A DNA stretch of 64,000 nt from Paraburkholderia franconis. Lineage in GTDB: Bacteria; Pseudomonadota; Gammaproteobacteria; Burkholderiales; Burkholderiaceae. The notes under the pieces were generated by a model. That model was not told the origin of the DNA, searched no databases, and was given only the letters and a program-made list of their open reading frames with translations. A program made the translations under genes and the position numbers. Positions within the stretch are counted from its first letter, which is position 1; each line of letters opens with the position of its first letter. The stretch lies in the NCBI RefSeq assembly GCF_009362735.1, contig NZ_WHNP01000020.1, positions 89,889 through 153,888 of the forward strand, written 5' to 3'. Positions 34,364 through 43,378 of the stretch are shown piece after piece.

Positions 34364-35254
34364 TCAAAGCTCGATGGCTTCGAAAAACGCCAGCATTTCG
34401 GCGACGAGTTCGGCGGGCGCCTCTTCGGGAATGTAATGGCCGCACGGCAGCGCGCGGCCGCTGACATCGCGCGCGACCTTGCGCCATTCGGCGATCGGCT
34501 CGAAGCATTTCTCGATCACGCCCTCTTCGCCCCACAGCACGCGCAACGGACAGCCGATCTTGTGACCGCGCTCGATATCGGCGCGGTCGTGATCGAGATC
34601 GATCGTCGCCGATGCGCGGTAGTCCTCGCACATCGCGTGGACGGCTCCCGGTTGACGCAGCGCGTTGCGATATTCGGCGAGCACTTCGGGCGCGAACGGC
34701 GCGAGGCCCGCGTGACGGCTGCCCATCACGCGGTCGACGTAGACGTCCGGATTTCCTTCGATCAGTGTTTCGGGCAGCGGCTCCGGCTGAATCAGAAAGA
34801 ACCAGTGGAAATAAAGGGTCGCGAAGGTGCGGTCGGTGGCTTCGTACATCGCGAGCGTCGGCGCGATGTCGAGCAGCATCAGACGTTCGACGGCGCCGGG
34901 AAAATCGAGCGCCATCCGGTGCGCGACGCGCGCGCCGCGATCATGCGCGCACACGAGAAACCGCTCATAGCCGAAGTGACGCATCACGGCGACCTGGTCG
35001 GCGGCCATCGCGCGTTTCGAATACGGCGCGTGCGTCGCATCGCTCGGCGGTTTCGCCGATGCGCCGTAGCCGCGCAGATCGGTGGCGATCACGGTGAAAT
35101 GCGCGGCAAGCTCGGACGCGCAGCGATGCCAGATCAGATGGTTCTGCGGATGACCGTGCAGCAGCAGCAAGGGCGGCCCCGCTCCGCCCTTGACTCCATG
35201 AATATCGACGTCACCGGCCTTGACGCGAAAAGATGTGAAGTCCTTGAAGGGCAT
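34364..35254 (-). CDS. Haloacetate (fluoroacetate) dehalogenase
   Basis: A 296-residue alpha/beta hydrolase. All residues known for fluoroacetate dehalogenase are present at matching positions: nucleophile Asp105 with Arg106 and Arg109 (HDRGAR), Asp129 of the triad, the fluoride-binding pocket His150-Trp151 and Tyr212, and His273 in CGHYIPEEAP. FAcD of Burkholderia sp. FA1 has the same residues one position earlier in most cases. It would cleave C-F or C-Cl bonds of haloacetates to glycolate. The start at 35254 gives the family length; upstream in-frame methionines (35287, 35320) have no ribosome site. Activity on fluoroacetate is inferred. Confidence 0.88.
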   Translation of the reverse strand: MPFKDFTSFRVKAGDVDIHGVKGGAGPPLLLLHGHPQNHLIWHRCASELAAHFTVIATDLRGYGASAKPPSDATHAPYSKRAMAADQVAVMRHFGYERFLVCAHDRGARVAHRMALDFPGAVERLMLLDIAPTLAMYEATDRTFATLYFHWFFLIQPEPLPETLIEGNPDVYVDRVMGSRHAGLAPFAPEVLAEYRNALRQPGAVHAMCEDYRASATIDLDHDRADIERGHKIGCPLRVLWGEEGVIEKCFEPIAEWRKVARDVSGRALPCGHYIPEEAPAELVAEMLAFFEAIEL

Positions 35255-35391
35255 GTCGGCTCTCGTTGTCGTTGTGGGTCTGGGCATTGTAGAAGGCTGG
35301 CGCGAGCGCGCGAGTGGCATAGCCCACGCTTTCGTAGAACCTGAACACTCCTTCGAACGCCACCGTGCGAGCAGTGCGCGCGAGACTCGCC

Positions 35392-35410
35392 TATAATCGA
35401 ACGACCGTTC
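35392..35410 (+). promoter_or_regulatory. Promoter -10 box with adjacent palindromic operator
   Basis: TATAAT at 35392-35397 is followed at once by GAACG-AC-CGTTC (35399-35410), a TetR-type palindrome that would cover the transcription start. It faces the nitronate monooxygenase gene, whose ATG is 120 bases on. No clear -35 box is seen. The repressor is unknown. Confidence 0.5.
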
Positions 35411-35532
35411 TTAAACGTACATTGTGAACGGCGCGGCGCCGCAAACATCGCGCGCAAAGCGCAGGCCGCAGCCGCTACACTCATATCGCCGGACGCCAAT
35501 GGCGCCGGCACGTCGATCAGGAGAGTCGCACC

Positions 35533-36492
35533 ATGGCATTGCCCGCCGTCCTGCAGCACCTTGCGCTGCCCGTCGTCGCTTCGCCGATGTTCATCGTCAG
35601 CTATCCGGAGCTCGTGCTCGCGCAGTGCAAGGCGGGGATCGTCGGATCGTTTCCCGCGCTCAATGCGCGCCCGGCCGAACTGCTCGACGAATGGCTGACG
35701 CAGATCCAGGCGTCGCTCGCCGAGCACAAGGCGGCCAATCCGGATGCCATCATCGGGCCGATCGCCGTCAATCAGATCGTCCATCAGTCGAACGCGCGGC
35801 TCGAGCACGACATTCGCGTGTGCGTCGAGCACAAGGTGCCGATCTTCATCACGAGCCTGCGCGCGCCCGCGAAGGAGATCGTCGATGCCGTGCACAGCTA
35901 CGGCGGCATCGTGCTGCATGACGTGATCAATCTGCGCCACGCGCAAAAGGCACTCGACGCGGGCGTCGACGGGCTGATTCTCGTCGCTGCAGGCGCGGGC
36001 GGCCATGCGGGCACGACGTCGCCGTTTGCGCTCGTCGGAGAAGTGCGGCGTGTTTTCGACGGGCCGATCGTGCTGTCGGGCTCGATCGCCAACGGCGGAT
36101 CGATTCTCGCCGCGCAGGCGATGGGCGCCGATCTCGCGTACATGGGCACGCGCTTCATCGCGACGAAAGAAGCGCATGCCGTCGAAGGCTACAAGCAGGC
36201 GATCATCAACGCGAATTCCGCCGACATCGTCTACACCAATCTCTTTACCGGCGTGCACGGCAACTACATTCGCGAGAGCATCGTGAGTGCGGGTCTCGAT
36301 CCCGATGCGTTGCCCGAGTCCGACAAGTCGAAGATGAATTTCGGCGGCGACAAGGCGAAGGCATGGAAGGACATCTGGGGCGCGGGCCAGGGCGTGGGGC
36401 TGATGCACGACGTGCCGAGCGTCGCTGAACTCGTCGGGCGTTTGAAGCAGGAGTACGACGCGGCCAAGGCGCGCCTCGCCATCGGCCGCTAA
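35533..36492 (+). CDS. Nitronate monooxygenase (2-nitropropane dioxygenase-like)
   Basis: A 319-residue FMN-dependent TIM-barrel enzyme. It starts LPAVLQHLALPVVASPMFIVS, has AGAGGHAGTTSPFALVGEV (flavin phosphate loop, about residue 155), LSGSIANGGSILAAQAMGADLAYMGTRFIAT (cut for length) and GQGVGLMHDVPSVAELV near the end. The family oxidises alkyl nitronates such as propionate-3-nitronate; related FMN enzymes do other things, so the substrate is open. AGGAGAG lies 8 bases before ATG 35533. A hairpin follows its stop before the convergent icmF. Confidence 0.88.
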   Translation: MALPAVLQHLALPVVASPMFIVSYPELVLAQCKAGIVGSFPALNARPAELLDEWLTQIQASLAEHKAANPDAIIGPIAVNQIVHQSNARLEHDIRVCVEHKVPIFITSLRAPAKEIVDAVHSYGGIVLHDVINLRHAQKALDAGVDGLILVAAGAGGHAGTTSPFALVGEVRRVFDGPIVLSGSIANGGSILAAQAMGADLAYMGTRFIATKEAHAVEGYKQAIINANSADIVYTNLFTGVHGNYIRESIVSAGLDPDALPESDKSKMNFGGDKAKAWKDIWGAGQGVGLMHDVPSVAELVGRLKQEYDAAKARLAIGR

Positions 36493-36516
36493 GGCTGTTG
36501 ATCCCGCTCGTCGGGC

Positions 36517-36540
36517 GGCCGCGCGTTCCGGCGCGCGGCC
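36517..36540. terminator. Hairpin between convergent genes
   Basis: A 9-bp G+C stem GGCCGCGCG (36517-36525) / CGCGCGGCC (36532-36540) with loop TTCCGG, placed between the convergent nitronate monooxygenase and icmF. The T-run is weak on both sides (TTCGT on the plus strand), so it is a probable rather than certain terminator. Confidence 0.5.
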
Positions 36541-36554
36541 TTCGTATCAAGGCA

Positions 36555-39500
36555 TCACATATTCCGCCGATACTGTCCGCCCACTTCGAACAGCGCGTGC
36601 GTGATCTGCCCGAGCGAGCAGACGCGCGCCGCATCCATCAGCACGGCGAACACGTTTTCATCGTCGATGACGGCCTGCTTCAGGCGTTCGAGCATCGCAG
36701 GCGCTTCGTCCTGATGCCGTGACTGGAACGCGCGCAGCCGCTTCAGTTGTCCCTGCTTTTCCTCTTCCGTCGAGCGTGCGAGCGCAATCGGCGGCGGCGC
36801 ATCGTGCGCGTGCGCGCCGACGAACGTATTCACGCCGACGATCGGATACGAACCATCATGCTTGCGATGCTCGTACAGCATCGACTCGTCCTGGATGCGT
36901 CCGCGCTGATATCCCGTTTCCATTGCGCCCAGCACGCCACCGCGCTCCGTCAACCGGTCGAACTCCGCGAGCACGGCGGCTTCCACGAGATCCGTCAGTT
37001 CGTCGATGACGAAGCTGCCCTGGTTCGGATTCTGGTTCTTCGCGAGTCCCCACTCGCGATTGATGATCAGCTGAATCGCGACCGCGCGGCGCACCGAGTC
37101 TTCCGTCGGCGTCGTGATCGCTTCGTCGAATGCGTTCGTGTGCAGCGAGTTGCAGTTGTCGTAGATCGCGATCAGCGCCTGCAACGTCGTGCGGATATCG
37201 TTGAAGTCGATTTCCTGCGCGTGCAGGCTGCGGCCCGACGTCTGCACGTGGTACTTCAGCTTCTGGCTGCGCTCGTTTGCGCCATAGCGGTCGCGCATCG
37301 CCACCGCCCAGATGCGCCGCGCGACACGGCCGAGCACCGTGTATTCCGGGTCCATGCCGTTCGAGAAGAAGAACGACAGGTTAGGTGCAAAGTCATCGAT
37401 GGCCATGCCGCGCGCGAGATATGCCTCGACATATGTGAAGCCGTTCGCGAGCGTGTACGCGAGCTGCGAGATCGGATTCGCACCCGCCTCGGCGATGTGA
37501 TAGCCGGAGATCGACACCGAATAGAAATTGCGTACGCCGTGCTCGACAAAGTAAGCCTGAATGTCGCCCATCACTTTCAGACTGAATTCTGTCGAGAAGA
37601 TGCAGGTGTTCTGGCCTTGATCCTCCTTGAGGATGTCGGCCTGGACTGTGCCGCGCACGTTCTCCAGTGCAAAACGGCGCGCATCGTCGAGTTCCTGTTG
37701 CGACGGCTCGCGCCCTTCCTGTTGCGCCTTCGCGCGCACAAGCGCGATCTGCTGATCGATCGCGACGTTGAAGAACATCGCGAGTATCGTCGGCGCGGGA
37801 CCGTTGATCGTCATCGATACCGACGTTTCGGGCGCGCATAGATCGAAGCCGTCGTAAAGCGCTTGCATGTCGTCGAACGTGGCCACCGATACGCCCGAAT
37901 TGCCGACCTTGCCGTAGATGTCAGGCCGCTCGTCCGGCTCTTCGCCGTAGAGCGTGACGGAATCGAACGCCGTCGACAGACGCTTCGCGGGCATGCCTTC
38001 CGATAACAGCTTGAAGCGTCGATTGGTGCGGAACGGATCGCCTTCTCCGGCGAACATGCGCGTCGGGTCTTCGTTTTCGCGGCGGAAAGGAAACACGCCG
38101 GCAGTGAACGGGAAATAGCCGGGCAGATTGTCGAGCATCAGCCAGCGCAGAATTTCGCCGGGGTCCTTGAACGCCGGCAGAGCGACCTTGCGGACTTTCG
38201 AGCCCGACAAGGTTTCGATGGTGAGCGCGGTGCGAATTTCCTTGTCGCGAATCTTCACGATATGTTCGTCGCCGGAATAGGCGGCGACCGTCCGCGGCCA
38301 CGAATCGAGCAGCACCTTTTCGCGCTGGCCCATCTCCGACGTGCGCGCGTCGATCAGTGCATCGAACGCGCCGGCGTTTTGCACGCTGCCGTCCGCTTCA
38401 TCCAACATGCGCCGCGCTTCTTCGAGATGCCAACGCTCACGCGCGAGCTGCGACTGCGCTTCGACCCGCTCGCGATAACCGCGCACTGTCAGCGCGACAT
38501 CCGACAAGTACCGCCCGCGCGCCGGCGGCACGATCGCGTTGCGGCCCGTCGAGTGACGCACGCCTTCCATCATGGGCAGCCGTCCGTCGCTCTCGCGCAG
38601 CCCGTGTTCACGCAGCGCCTTGGCGATATGTTGGTACACAGCCGTCACGCCATCGTCGTTGAAACGCGACGCTATCGTACCAAACACCGGCATCGCGTCT
38701 ACATTCGACGCAAATTTCTGATGGTTACGCTGCACCTGTTTCGCGACGTCGCGCAGCGCATCGGCGGCGCCCTTGCGGTCGAACTTGTTGATCGCGACGA
38801 AATCCGCGAAATCGAGCATGTCGATCTTTTCGAGCTGGCTCGCCGCGCCGAACTCGGGCGTCATCACGTACAGCGACTTGTCGGCGTGCGGCACGATCGC
38901 GGCATCGCCTTGGCCGATACCCGATGTCTCGACCACGATCAGATCGAAGCCCGCCAGCTTGCAGGCGGCAATCGCGTCGGGCAGCGCGTCGGAAATCTCG
39001 CTCGATGCCTCGCGCGTCGCCAGCGATCGCATGAAGACGCGCGCCCCGCTGCCCCAGTCGCCCGTCGCATTCATGCGAATCCGGTCGCCCAGCAGCGCGC
39101 CGCCGGACTTGCGCCGCGACGGATCGATCGCGATCACAGCGATGGTCAGCGAGTCGCCATAGTCGAGGCGAAAGCGACGGATCAGCTCGTCCGTCAGCGA
39201 CGACTTGCCCGCGCCGCCCGTCCCCGTAATGCCGAGCACGGGGACGTTCGCCTGTTCGGTTTGCTGGTTGAGCTGCGCGTGGGTCGAGTCGTCGACATCG
39301 CCCGTTTCGAGCGCCGTGATTAGTTGCGCGAGCTTGCGGAATGCGGCGACGTGGCTTGCGTCGCGATGAAGCGCGCCCTCAAGGTCACGGGCCAGTTGCG
39401 CTGGCGAGGCATTGGATCGCGCCACGCTACGGCTGCGCGCGATCATGTCGTCGATCATGCCCTGCAGCCCGAGTCGCTGCCCGTCGTGCGGCGAGTAGAT

Positions 39501-39929
39501 GCGCTCGACGCCATAACGTTCGAGTTCCGCGATCTCATCGGGCACGATCACGCCGCCGCCGCCGCCGAACACCTTGATCCGCTCGCCGCCCCGCTCGCGC
39601 AGCAGATCGACCAGGTAGCGGAAGTATTCGACATGGCCGCCCTGGTAGCTCGATACCGCGACGCCGTCGGCGTCTTCCTGCAAGGCGGCCGTCGCAACTT
39701 CTTCGACCGAGCGGTTGTGACCGAGATGGATCACTTCGACGCCGCTCGCCTGGAGGATGCGCCGCATGATGTTGATCGACGCATCGTGGCCGTCGAACAG
39801 CGCGGCCGCCGTGACGAAGCGCAGGCGTCTTGACGATTGCGCGTCTGATGAGCGTGGCGCGGAAGATTGTGAAGCCTGCTCCGAAGGCGCGTCGTCGCCG
39901 ATGCGCTGCGGCGTGGAAAGATCGGTCAT
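36555..39929 (-). CDS. icmF: Fused isobutyryl-CoA mutase IcmF (B12 domain + GTPase + mutase)
   Basis: A 1124-residue adenosylcobalamin enzyme interconverting isobutyryl-CoA and butyryl-CoA. Domains in order: the B12-binding domain (about 36-165, DGHDAS with base-ligand His48, and GHNRSVEEV), the MeaB-like GTPase chaperone with P-loop GTGGAGKSS (residues 236-244) and NKFD (about 385), a linker, and the TIM-barrel mutase domain (about 560-1100, with FPFTAGVFPFRRENEDPTRMFAGEGD and SISGYHIAEAGANP). GGGGGAG precedes ATG 39929. The fused GTPase loads and repairs the cofactor. Substrate specificity against pivalyl-CoA mutation is not readable. It fits the acyl-CoA theme of the window. Confidence 0.97.
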   Translation of the reverse strand: MTDLSTPQRIGDDAPSEQASQSSAPRSSDAQSSRRLRFVTAAALFDGHDASINIMRRILQASGVEVIHLGHNRSVEEVATAALQEDADGVAVSSYQGGHVEYFRYLVDLLRERGGERIKVFGGGGGVIVPDEIAELERYGVERIYSPHDGQRLGLQGMIDDMIARSRSVARSNASPAQLARDLEGALHRDASHVAAFRKLAQLITALETGDVDDSTHAQLNQQTEQANVPVLGITGTGGAGKSSLTDELIRRFRLDYGDSLTIAVIAIDPSRRKSGGALLGDRIRMNATGDWGSGARVFMRSLATREASSEISDALPDAIAACKLAGFDLIVVETSGIGQGDAAIVPHADKSLYVMTPEFGAASQLEKIDMLDFADFVAINKFDRKGAADALRDVAKQVQRNHQKFASNVDAMPVFGTIASRFNDDGVTAVYQHIAKALREHGLRESDGRLPMMEGVRHSTGRNAIVPPARGRYLSDVALTVRGYRERVEAQSQLARERWHLEEARRMLDEADGSVQNAGAFDALIDARTSEMGQREKVLLDSWPRTVAAYSGDEHIVKIRDKEIRTALTIETLSGSKVRKVALPAFKDPGEILRWLMLDNLPGYFPFTAGVFPFRRENEDPTRMFAGEGDPFRTNRRFKLLSEGMPAKRLSTAFDSVTLYGEEPDERPDIYGKVGNSGVSVATFDDMQALYDGFDLCAPETSVSMTINGPAPTILAMFFNVAIDQQIALVRAKAQQEGREPSQQELDDARRFALENVRGTVQADILKEDQGQNTCIFSTEFSLKVMGDIQAYFVEHGVRNFYSVSISGYHIAEAGANPISQLAYTLANGFTYVEAYLARGMAIDDFAPNLSFFFSNGMDPEYTVLGRVARRIWAVAMRDRYGANERSQKLKYHVQTSGRSLHAQEIDFNDIRTTLQALIAIYDNCNSLHTNAFDEAITTPTEDSVRRAVAIQLIINREWGLAKNQNPNQGSFVIDELTDLVEAAVLAEFDRLTERGGVLGAMETGYQRGRIQDESMLYEHRKHDGSYPIVGVNTFVGAHAHDAPPPIALARSTEEEKQGQLKRLRAFQSRHQDEAPAMLERLKQAVIDDENVFAVLMDAARVCSLGQITHALFEVGGQYRRNM

Positions 39930-40070
39930 GTCTCCCCCGGATCGAATCGTCAGGTTCGTTCGTCCCTACTTCGCGGGTACTGCCTGCAACCAGTATAACG
40001 ATACGACCCGATCGCCCGGGCGGCGTTCAGCAGAGCCTGATGCGTCGCCGCTCCGCCTGCACTCGGAGAC

Positions 40071-41009
40071 TCACCGCACCGCCAGCGCGCGAATCTGATC
40101 GAGCGTCGGCCAGAGCGTCTCGCTGGCGAAGCGCTCGGCGATGAAATCGACAAACGAACGCACCTTCGCCGACAGATGCCGGCGGCTCGCGTACACGACA
40201 TGAATCGGCAGCTCGCGCGGCGGCAGTTCGTCGACGAGTAGCGGAACGAGACGGCCCTCGGCAAGATCGTCGCCGATCACTTCCGTGCCGAGCAGCGCGA
40301 GCGCCGCACCCTGCAATACGACGACGCGCTGCGCTTCCAGATGATTGACGATCAGATTGCCGGACACCTTCACGCGCGCATTGCCCGCGTTCGCGCCCGC
40401 CACCAGTTCCAGCGCGGACACGCCCGCGTACTCGATGAAGTTGTGCGCGGCGAGATCGGCGACACGCTTCGGCGCGCCGTGCCGCTTGATGTATTCCGGC
40501 GATGCGCACAGCACGAGGTGCGCGGTCGCCACCTGCCTCGCGATCAGCGACGACGACTTGAGCCCCGTCGGCGATGCGCGGATCGCCACGTCGAAGCCTT
40601 CGTCGATCAGTTCCACCACGCGATCCGACAGCGTGATATCGACGGTCACTTGGGGATGCTGCGTCGCATAGTCGGCGACGGCGCTCATCACATGGCGCAG
40701 GCCGAACGCCGACAGCGACGACACGCGCAGCCTCCCTTGCGGCACGACGCTGGCCGCGCCCACCGCCTGCTCGGCTTCGTCCAGTTCGGTCAGCACCTGA
40801 CTCAGCCGCTCGTAGTACTCGCGCCCGGCTTCCGTCGGCGCGACGCGGCGCGTGGTCCGGTTCAGGAGCCGCGCGCCGAGCTGCTGTTCGAGATGCATCA
40901 CGTGCTTGCTCGCCATCGCCGCGGACATGTCCATCTTCTCCGCCGCGCCGACAAAGCTGCCGACCTCGACGACGTGGCGAAATACTTTCATGCTGACGAG
41001 GGTATCCAT
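40071..41009 (-). CDS. LysR-family transcriptional regulator
   Basis: A 312-residue regulator with an N-terminal HTH (SMKVFRHVVEVGSFVGAAEKMDMSAAMASKHVMHLEQQLG, here cut short in sense, about 6-45), then RLLNRTTRRVAPTEAGREYYER, and a periplasmic-binding-like effector domain (from about 92). The CrgA-like branch (MDTLVSMKVF start) acts on nearby oxidoreductase or metabolic genes. It is transcribed toward icmF, 140 bases away, so co-transcription is possible; its target is not evident. Confidence 0.88.
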   Translation of the reverse strand: MDTLVSMKVFRHVVEVGSFVGAAEKMDMSAAMASKHVMHLEQQLGARLLNRTTRRVAPTEAGREYYERLSQVLTELDEAEQAVGAASVVPQGRLRVSSLSAFGLRHVMSAVADYATQHPQVTVDITLSDRVVELIDEGFDVAIRASPTGLKSSSLIARQVATAHLVLCASPEYIKRHGAPKRVADLAAHNFIEYAGVSALELVAGANAGNARVKVSGNLIVNHLEAQRVVVLQGAALALLGTEVIGDDLAEGRLVPLLVDELPPRELPIHVVYASRRHLSAKVRSFVDFIAERFASETLWPTLDQIRALAVR

Positions 41010-41099
41010 GGCGGTCGCTCGGGACAGGAATGAATCGGGCTGATTCCCGGGACTTTATCAAGGAGCCGTCGACAATGCGCGGCCGCGCGGTATCGCTCA

Positions 41100-41139
41100 G
41101 AAAAAAGCCCCGCCTTCCGTGAAGAAGACAGGGCCTGCG
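41100..41139 (-). terminator. Intrinsic terminator of the porin gene
   Basis: On the minus strand an imperfect G+C stem (GCCC...GGGC with inner CTTC/GAAG) is followed by T6, about 50 bases beyond the porin stop. Positions are approximate to a few bases. Confidence 0.7.
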
Positions 41140-41190
41140 GGCAGACGCCTCGAGAGACGTCGCCGCCGATTTCGATGGTTATTGCGCCGA

Positions 41191-42270
41191 TCAGAATTTC
41201 GCGCGGATGCCGACGCCGGCCGTATAGCCCGACGACTGGCTCGTGTACTTGTCGTAGAGATAGGCTGCGTACACGTCGGTGCGCTTGGACAGAGGGTAGT
41301 CGTAGCCGATGGCCGCCGACTGGTGCATCTGGTCGAGGCCCCCCGCATCGCGCGAATACGCGTACGACGCCATCACGGTGCCCGTGCCGAGCGGCACCGA
41401 CACGCCACCTTGCGCCGTGTTCACGTGCCAGCTGCCGACGTCCTGGTCGTTCTTCGTGTACATGTACTGGCCGTAGAACTTCACGAACTTCAGGTCGTAC
41501 GACAGGCCGAGCTGCGCAACCGACTGGCTCTTCAGGCCCGCGACCAGCGAGCCGAGGTCGGCCGGCGTGTTGTTGAAGTTGACGTACTGATAGACGCCCG
41601 TCGCCGCGAACGGACCGTGGAAGTACAGGAACTGCGCGCTGTACTTCTTCGAGCTGTTCTGGCCGGCCGTATTGCCGAACGCGTACATCGCGCTGCCCGA
41701 CAAGCCGTTGAAGTTCGGCGTCGAATACTGGACCGCGTTGTTCCAGCCGGAATCGCCGACCACGCCCATGTCCGTCGTGTAGGTCGGGAACGTGCCCAAG
41801 CCGAGGAACACGTGGTAGACCATCGGCGAGAAGACGTACGAGTCGATGAACGGGTTGAACAGAATCGTCGACACGAACAGGTGCGTGGTCAGCCGGCCCG
41901 CCGTCACCGTGCCGAACGGCGATTCGACGCCGACGTACGCGTTACGGCCGAAGAAGGTGTCGCCATCGAAGCGGCCGAACTTGCCGTTCTGCGCGCGGAA
42001 GAAGTCCTCCAGCGTAAAGATCGCCTTGTAGCCGTTGCCCAGATCTTCCGAACCCTTGAGGCCCCAGTACGACGTCGACATACCGCCGCCCGACACGTTC
42101 CACGCCGTCTGGCTGCCCGGGAACTTCGTCGCGCCGACCCATTCGTCGACCTGGCCATAAAGCTGCACACTCGACTGCGCGAACGACGAAGCCGACGCGG
42201 CGGCGAGCAATGCGCCGACGGCGCCCGCCTTCAAGGTTGTTCTCAGCGCACGGCTGACGGATGTTTTCAT
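41191..42270 (-). CDS. Outer-membrane porin, Gram-negative trimeric type
   Basis: A 359-residue 16-stranded beta-barrel porin of the Burkholderia OmpC/Opc type. The signal peptide is MKTSVSRALRTTLKAGAVGALLAAASASSFA, and the mature start is QSSVQLYGQVDEW. Alternating hydrophobic/polar strands (for example YWGLKGSEDLGNGYKAIFTLE), a PFGTVTAGR loop typical of porins, and the C-terminal aromatic GVGIRAKF signature are visible. AGGAGA precedes the start at 42270; a 103-codon extension upstream is noise. It would form a general diffusion channel. Confidence 0.95.
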   Translation of the reverse strand: MKTSVSRALRTTLKAGAVGALLAAASASSFAQSSVQLYGQVDEWVGATKFPGSQTAWNVSGGGMSTSYWGLKGSEDLGNGYKAIFTLEDFFRAQNGKFGRFDGDTFFGRNAYVGVESPFGTVTAGRLTTHLFVSTILFNPFIDSYVFSPMVYHVFLGLGTFPTYTTDMGVVGDSGWNNAVQYSTPNFNGLSGSAMYAFGNTAGQNSSKKYSAQFLYFHGPFAATGVYQYVNFNNTPADLGSLVAGLKSQSVAQLGLSYDLKFVKFYGQYMYTKNDQDVGSWHVNTAQGGVSVPLGTGTVMASYAYSRDAGGLDQMHQSAAIGYDYPLSKRTDVYAAYLYDKYTSQSSGYTAGVGIRAKF

Positions 42271-42787
42271 GGGTTCTCCTGTCTTTGTCAAAAGGGTGTG
42301 GCTGTGCGGCGGGGCGCTCGCCGGTCCGTGTCTGTTATCCGTCTGAATCGTCGAGCCAATCTGGGCTGGACAAATCTTTGCGGACCATTTTTGCGGACAA
42401 AAATAGCTGTACTTATTGCCGGTATATCGGACTGAATAGTTTGGTCGACTTTCGGCCTGATACTCGTTGCCAATGCATCCTGTTTCCGCGATGCCGCAAA
42501 CCTGCGTACCCGCCTTGAGGCGCGCGGATTCTACAGCAGCGGGAACGATGCGAAGCGCATCCGCCGTTGGATGACGCACTGCCGCAACGAAGACGAGATT
42601 TGATGACGAAACGGTGAACGCTGACGAGCGTTTTCAAAAATGTGTGGCGTGCTTACGTCACATCAGCGTGAATGATTCGCTCGGGACGAGGGGAGGCCTG
42701 AGACGGCTGCGAGCGAGAGCGAGGGATTCGATCCAGCCTTATGAGCAAGGCTGAAACGCACGACACGACTGACGGGGGAAGAAAAGC
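42271..42787. promoter_or_regulatory. Porin upstream region with direct repeats
   Basis: About 520 bases without a gene. A direct repeat TTTGCGGAC occurs at 42377-42385 and 42390-42398 (13-base period), about 110-130 bases before the porin start. On the minus strand a weak TTGTCC/AAGATT promoter could lie across it. The period suits a dimeric activator of the OmpR type, but the link is only inference. Nothing recognisable was seen in 42400-42787. Confidence 0.35.
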
Positions 42788-43378
42788 TCAGTTGCGATAC
42801 GGCGATGGCGCCGGAATACGCGAGTCGGCGGGAGGACGGGGAATCTGACGCGAGACGCCGCGTTCTTCGTTGTACCGCGCAACGTCGTCGCGGATGGAGC
42901 CGACGTGCGCCGATTGCGCATTGGCCGGTGGCCGCGGCGCGGGACGCGAATCGGTGCTGATGGGCGTGATTGCGCCGGCGTATTGCGTACCGACGTATTG
43001 CGCCGACGGACGGTTGCGGTAGACGTCGTACGGAAGCGTCATGCGTTGCATGGTGTCGCGGCTCGCGCTGCCGCCGATGTGGCCGGCATACGCGTCGCTC
43101 GTGCCAGCTCGGCTGGTCGCGTTGACGCGCACGTGCTGCGCGTCGTTTCTTGCATACCGGCTGCCGTGAGCCACGTCAGGCGAAACGTTTGCGCGCGGCA
43201 CCTGGTTTCCGTGGACTGGGCCGCCAAACGATGAGACGCGATAAGCCGCGCCGCCGCCGAAGAAGCCATGCCCTTCGTGGGACGCGAACGGTGGCTTCGC
43301 GTAAGCGAGCGAAGTCAGCGCAATGACCAGCGCGCTCGTCCCCCACCATTTGATCCTCGACAGCCCTACATGCACCAT
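42788..43378 (-). CDS. Secreted low-complexity protein of unknown function
   Basis: A 196-residue exported protein. The signal peptide is MVHVGLSRIKWWGTSALVIALTSLAYA, cut before KPPFAS. The mature protein is rich in Ala, Gly, Pro, Arg, Ser and Tyr with no cysteine and no motif I know; a near-C-terminal stretch (PRPPADSRIPAPSPYRN) is proline-rich. CAGGTGA lies 6 bases before the start. It is probably an extended, perhaps envelope-associated protein. Single transcription unit. Confidence 0.65.
   Translation of the reverse strand: MVHVGLSRIKWWGTSALVIALTSLAYAKPPFASHEGHGFFGGGAAYRVSSFGGPVHGNQVPRANVSPDVAHGSRYARNDAQHVRVNATSRAGTSDAYAGHIGGSASRDTMQRMTLPYDVYRNRPSAQYVGTQYAGAITPISTDSRPAPRPPANAQSAHVGSIRDDVARYNEERGVSRQIPRPPADSRIPAPSPYRN

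Noticed and set aside
41119..42435. Long plus-strand open frame opposite the porin gene
   Set aside because: It is an arginine/alanine-rich shadow of the porin reading frame, common in high-G+C DNA, with no ribosome site or family motif.
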